Positions 31,935-32,019 of a stretch of DNA of 32,019 nt are shown here, piece after piece; positions within the stretch are counted from its first letter, which is position 1; each line of letters starts with the position of its first letter. Origin of the DNA: Candidatus Woesearchaeota archaeon (lineage in GTDB: Archaea > Nanobdellota > Nanobdellia > Woesearchaeales > 21-14-0-10-32-9). The notes below the pieces were generated by a model, which saw only the letters and a program-made list of their open reading frames with translations, was not told the DNA's origin and did no database searches. The position numbers and the translations under genes are program-made. The stretch spans positions 1 to 32,019 of the forward strand of contig JAIPET010000011.1 of assembly GCA_021736975.1 (NCBI GenBank). The letters run 5' to 3'.

Positions 31935-32019
31935 TGTAATCCTTGATTTTTGATGTAGTTGTCTACTGTTGAGAATTCGTTGTAGCCTACTGTTGTTGCG
32001 CATCCTCCTGCGCTCCACA
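31919..32019 (-). CDS. 3' end of a TnpB-like gene
   Basis: The last 32 codons on the minus strand read ...AGGCATTVGYNEFSTVDNYI... ending LHHATA at a TGA (31919-31921). The tail follows no catalytic motif within the window, but its direct abutment on an IS605-type end hairpin and the C-rich short tail fit the variable C-terminus of archaeal TnpB RNA-guided nucleases. The gene continues beyond the window. No tnpA is visible here. Confidence 0.5.
   Translation of the reverse strand, partial: WSAGGCATTVGYNEFSTVDNYIKNQGLHHATA

Overview
The window looks like a piece of an AT-rich DPANN archaeon of the Woesearchaeota/Pacearchaeota type. Evidence: archaeal BRE/TATA promoters with many apparently leaderless genes and a few strong GGTGA ribosome sites, a tRNA-Ser with an intron in the anticodon loop, an initiator tRNA-Met with an A1:U72-type end, an XPD-type FeS helicase, class III signal-peptide pilins (KKGQAAMEF type), TadA/TadC-type pilus motors and a seryl-tRNA synthetase. 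The lineage is an inference; no rRNA is present.

Layout. 1-12.6 kb is housekeeping and small unknowns: RtcB RNA ligase, a divergent kinase-fold protein, a TatD-type hydrolase, a probable acetyltransferase, adenylate kinase, an XPD helicase, a nitroreductase, zinc-ribbon proteins and SerRS. It also has several very short genes and a structured RNA-like locus at 4.4-4.66 kb. 12.97-15.4 kb encodes a VKOR disulfide-forming membrane protein and a large exported transglutaminase-like protein. 15.6-17.3 kb is an RNA and repeat patch: a MITE, tRNA-Ser(GCU) with a 41-nt intron, a broken small membrane gene, initiator tRNA-Met, a PD-(D/E)XK-like protein and an IS200/IS605-like double hairpin. 17.7-28.2 kb is a type IV pilus or adhesion locus. 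It holds a frameshifted major pilin, three small pilin-like proteins, a 900-residue VWA adhesin with a Cys/Trp-rich insert, another anchored glycoprotein-like protein, a winged-helix/coiled-coil protein behind a palindromic promoter, the secretion ATPase and two TadC/ArlJ-type membrane proteins. 28.2-31.6 kb returns to housekeeping (tRNA-dihydrouridine synthase, DMT transporter, RNase HII). The window ends inside a TnpB gene.

Two things stand out. First, there is a 123-125 bp mobile hairpin family at 10.13, 15.58 and 31.56 kb. It has GG...CC ends, 14-bp inverted termini and an 8-bp target duplication at every copy, and the terminal stem differs between two copies by paired compensatory changes. 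Second, four genes of the pilus locus plus a nearby small membrane gene are each interrupted by a single lesion (frameshift, in-frame TAA or missing start), while the housekeeping genes are intact.

Working together: the VKOR product could oxidise cysteines in the exported Cys-rich VWA protein. The ATPase and the two TadC-type proteins would assemble the pilin-like proteins. The winged-helix protein probably controls its own promoter and possibly the motor genes behind it. The plus strand is A/C-rich throughout, so plus genes prefer A-ending codons and minus genes G/T-ending codons; the gene at 16476-17009 is the clearest exception.
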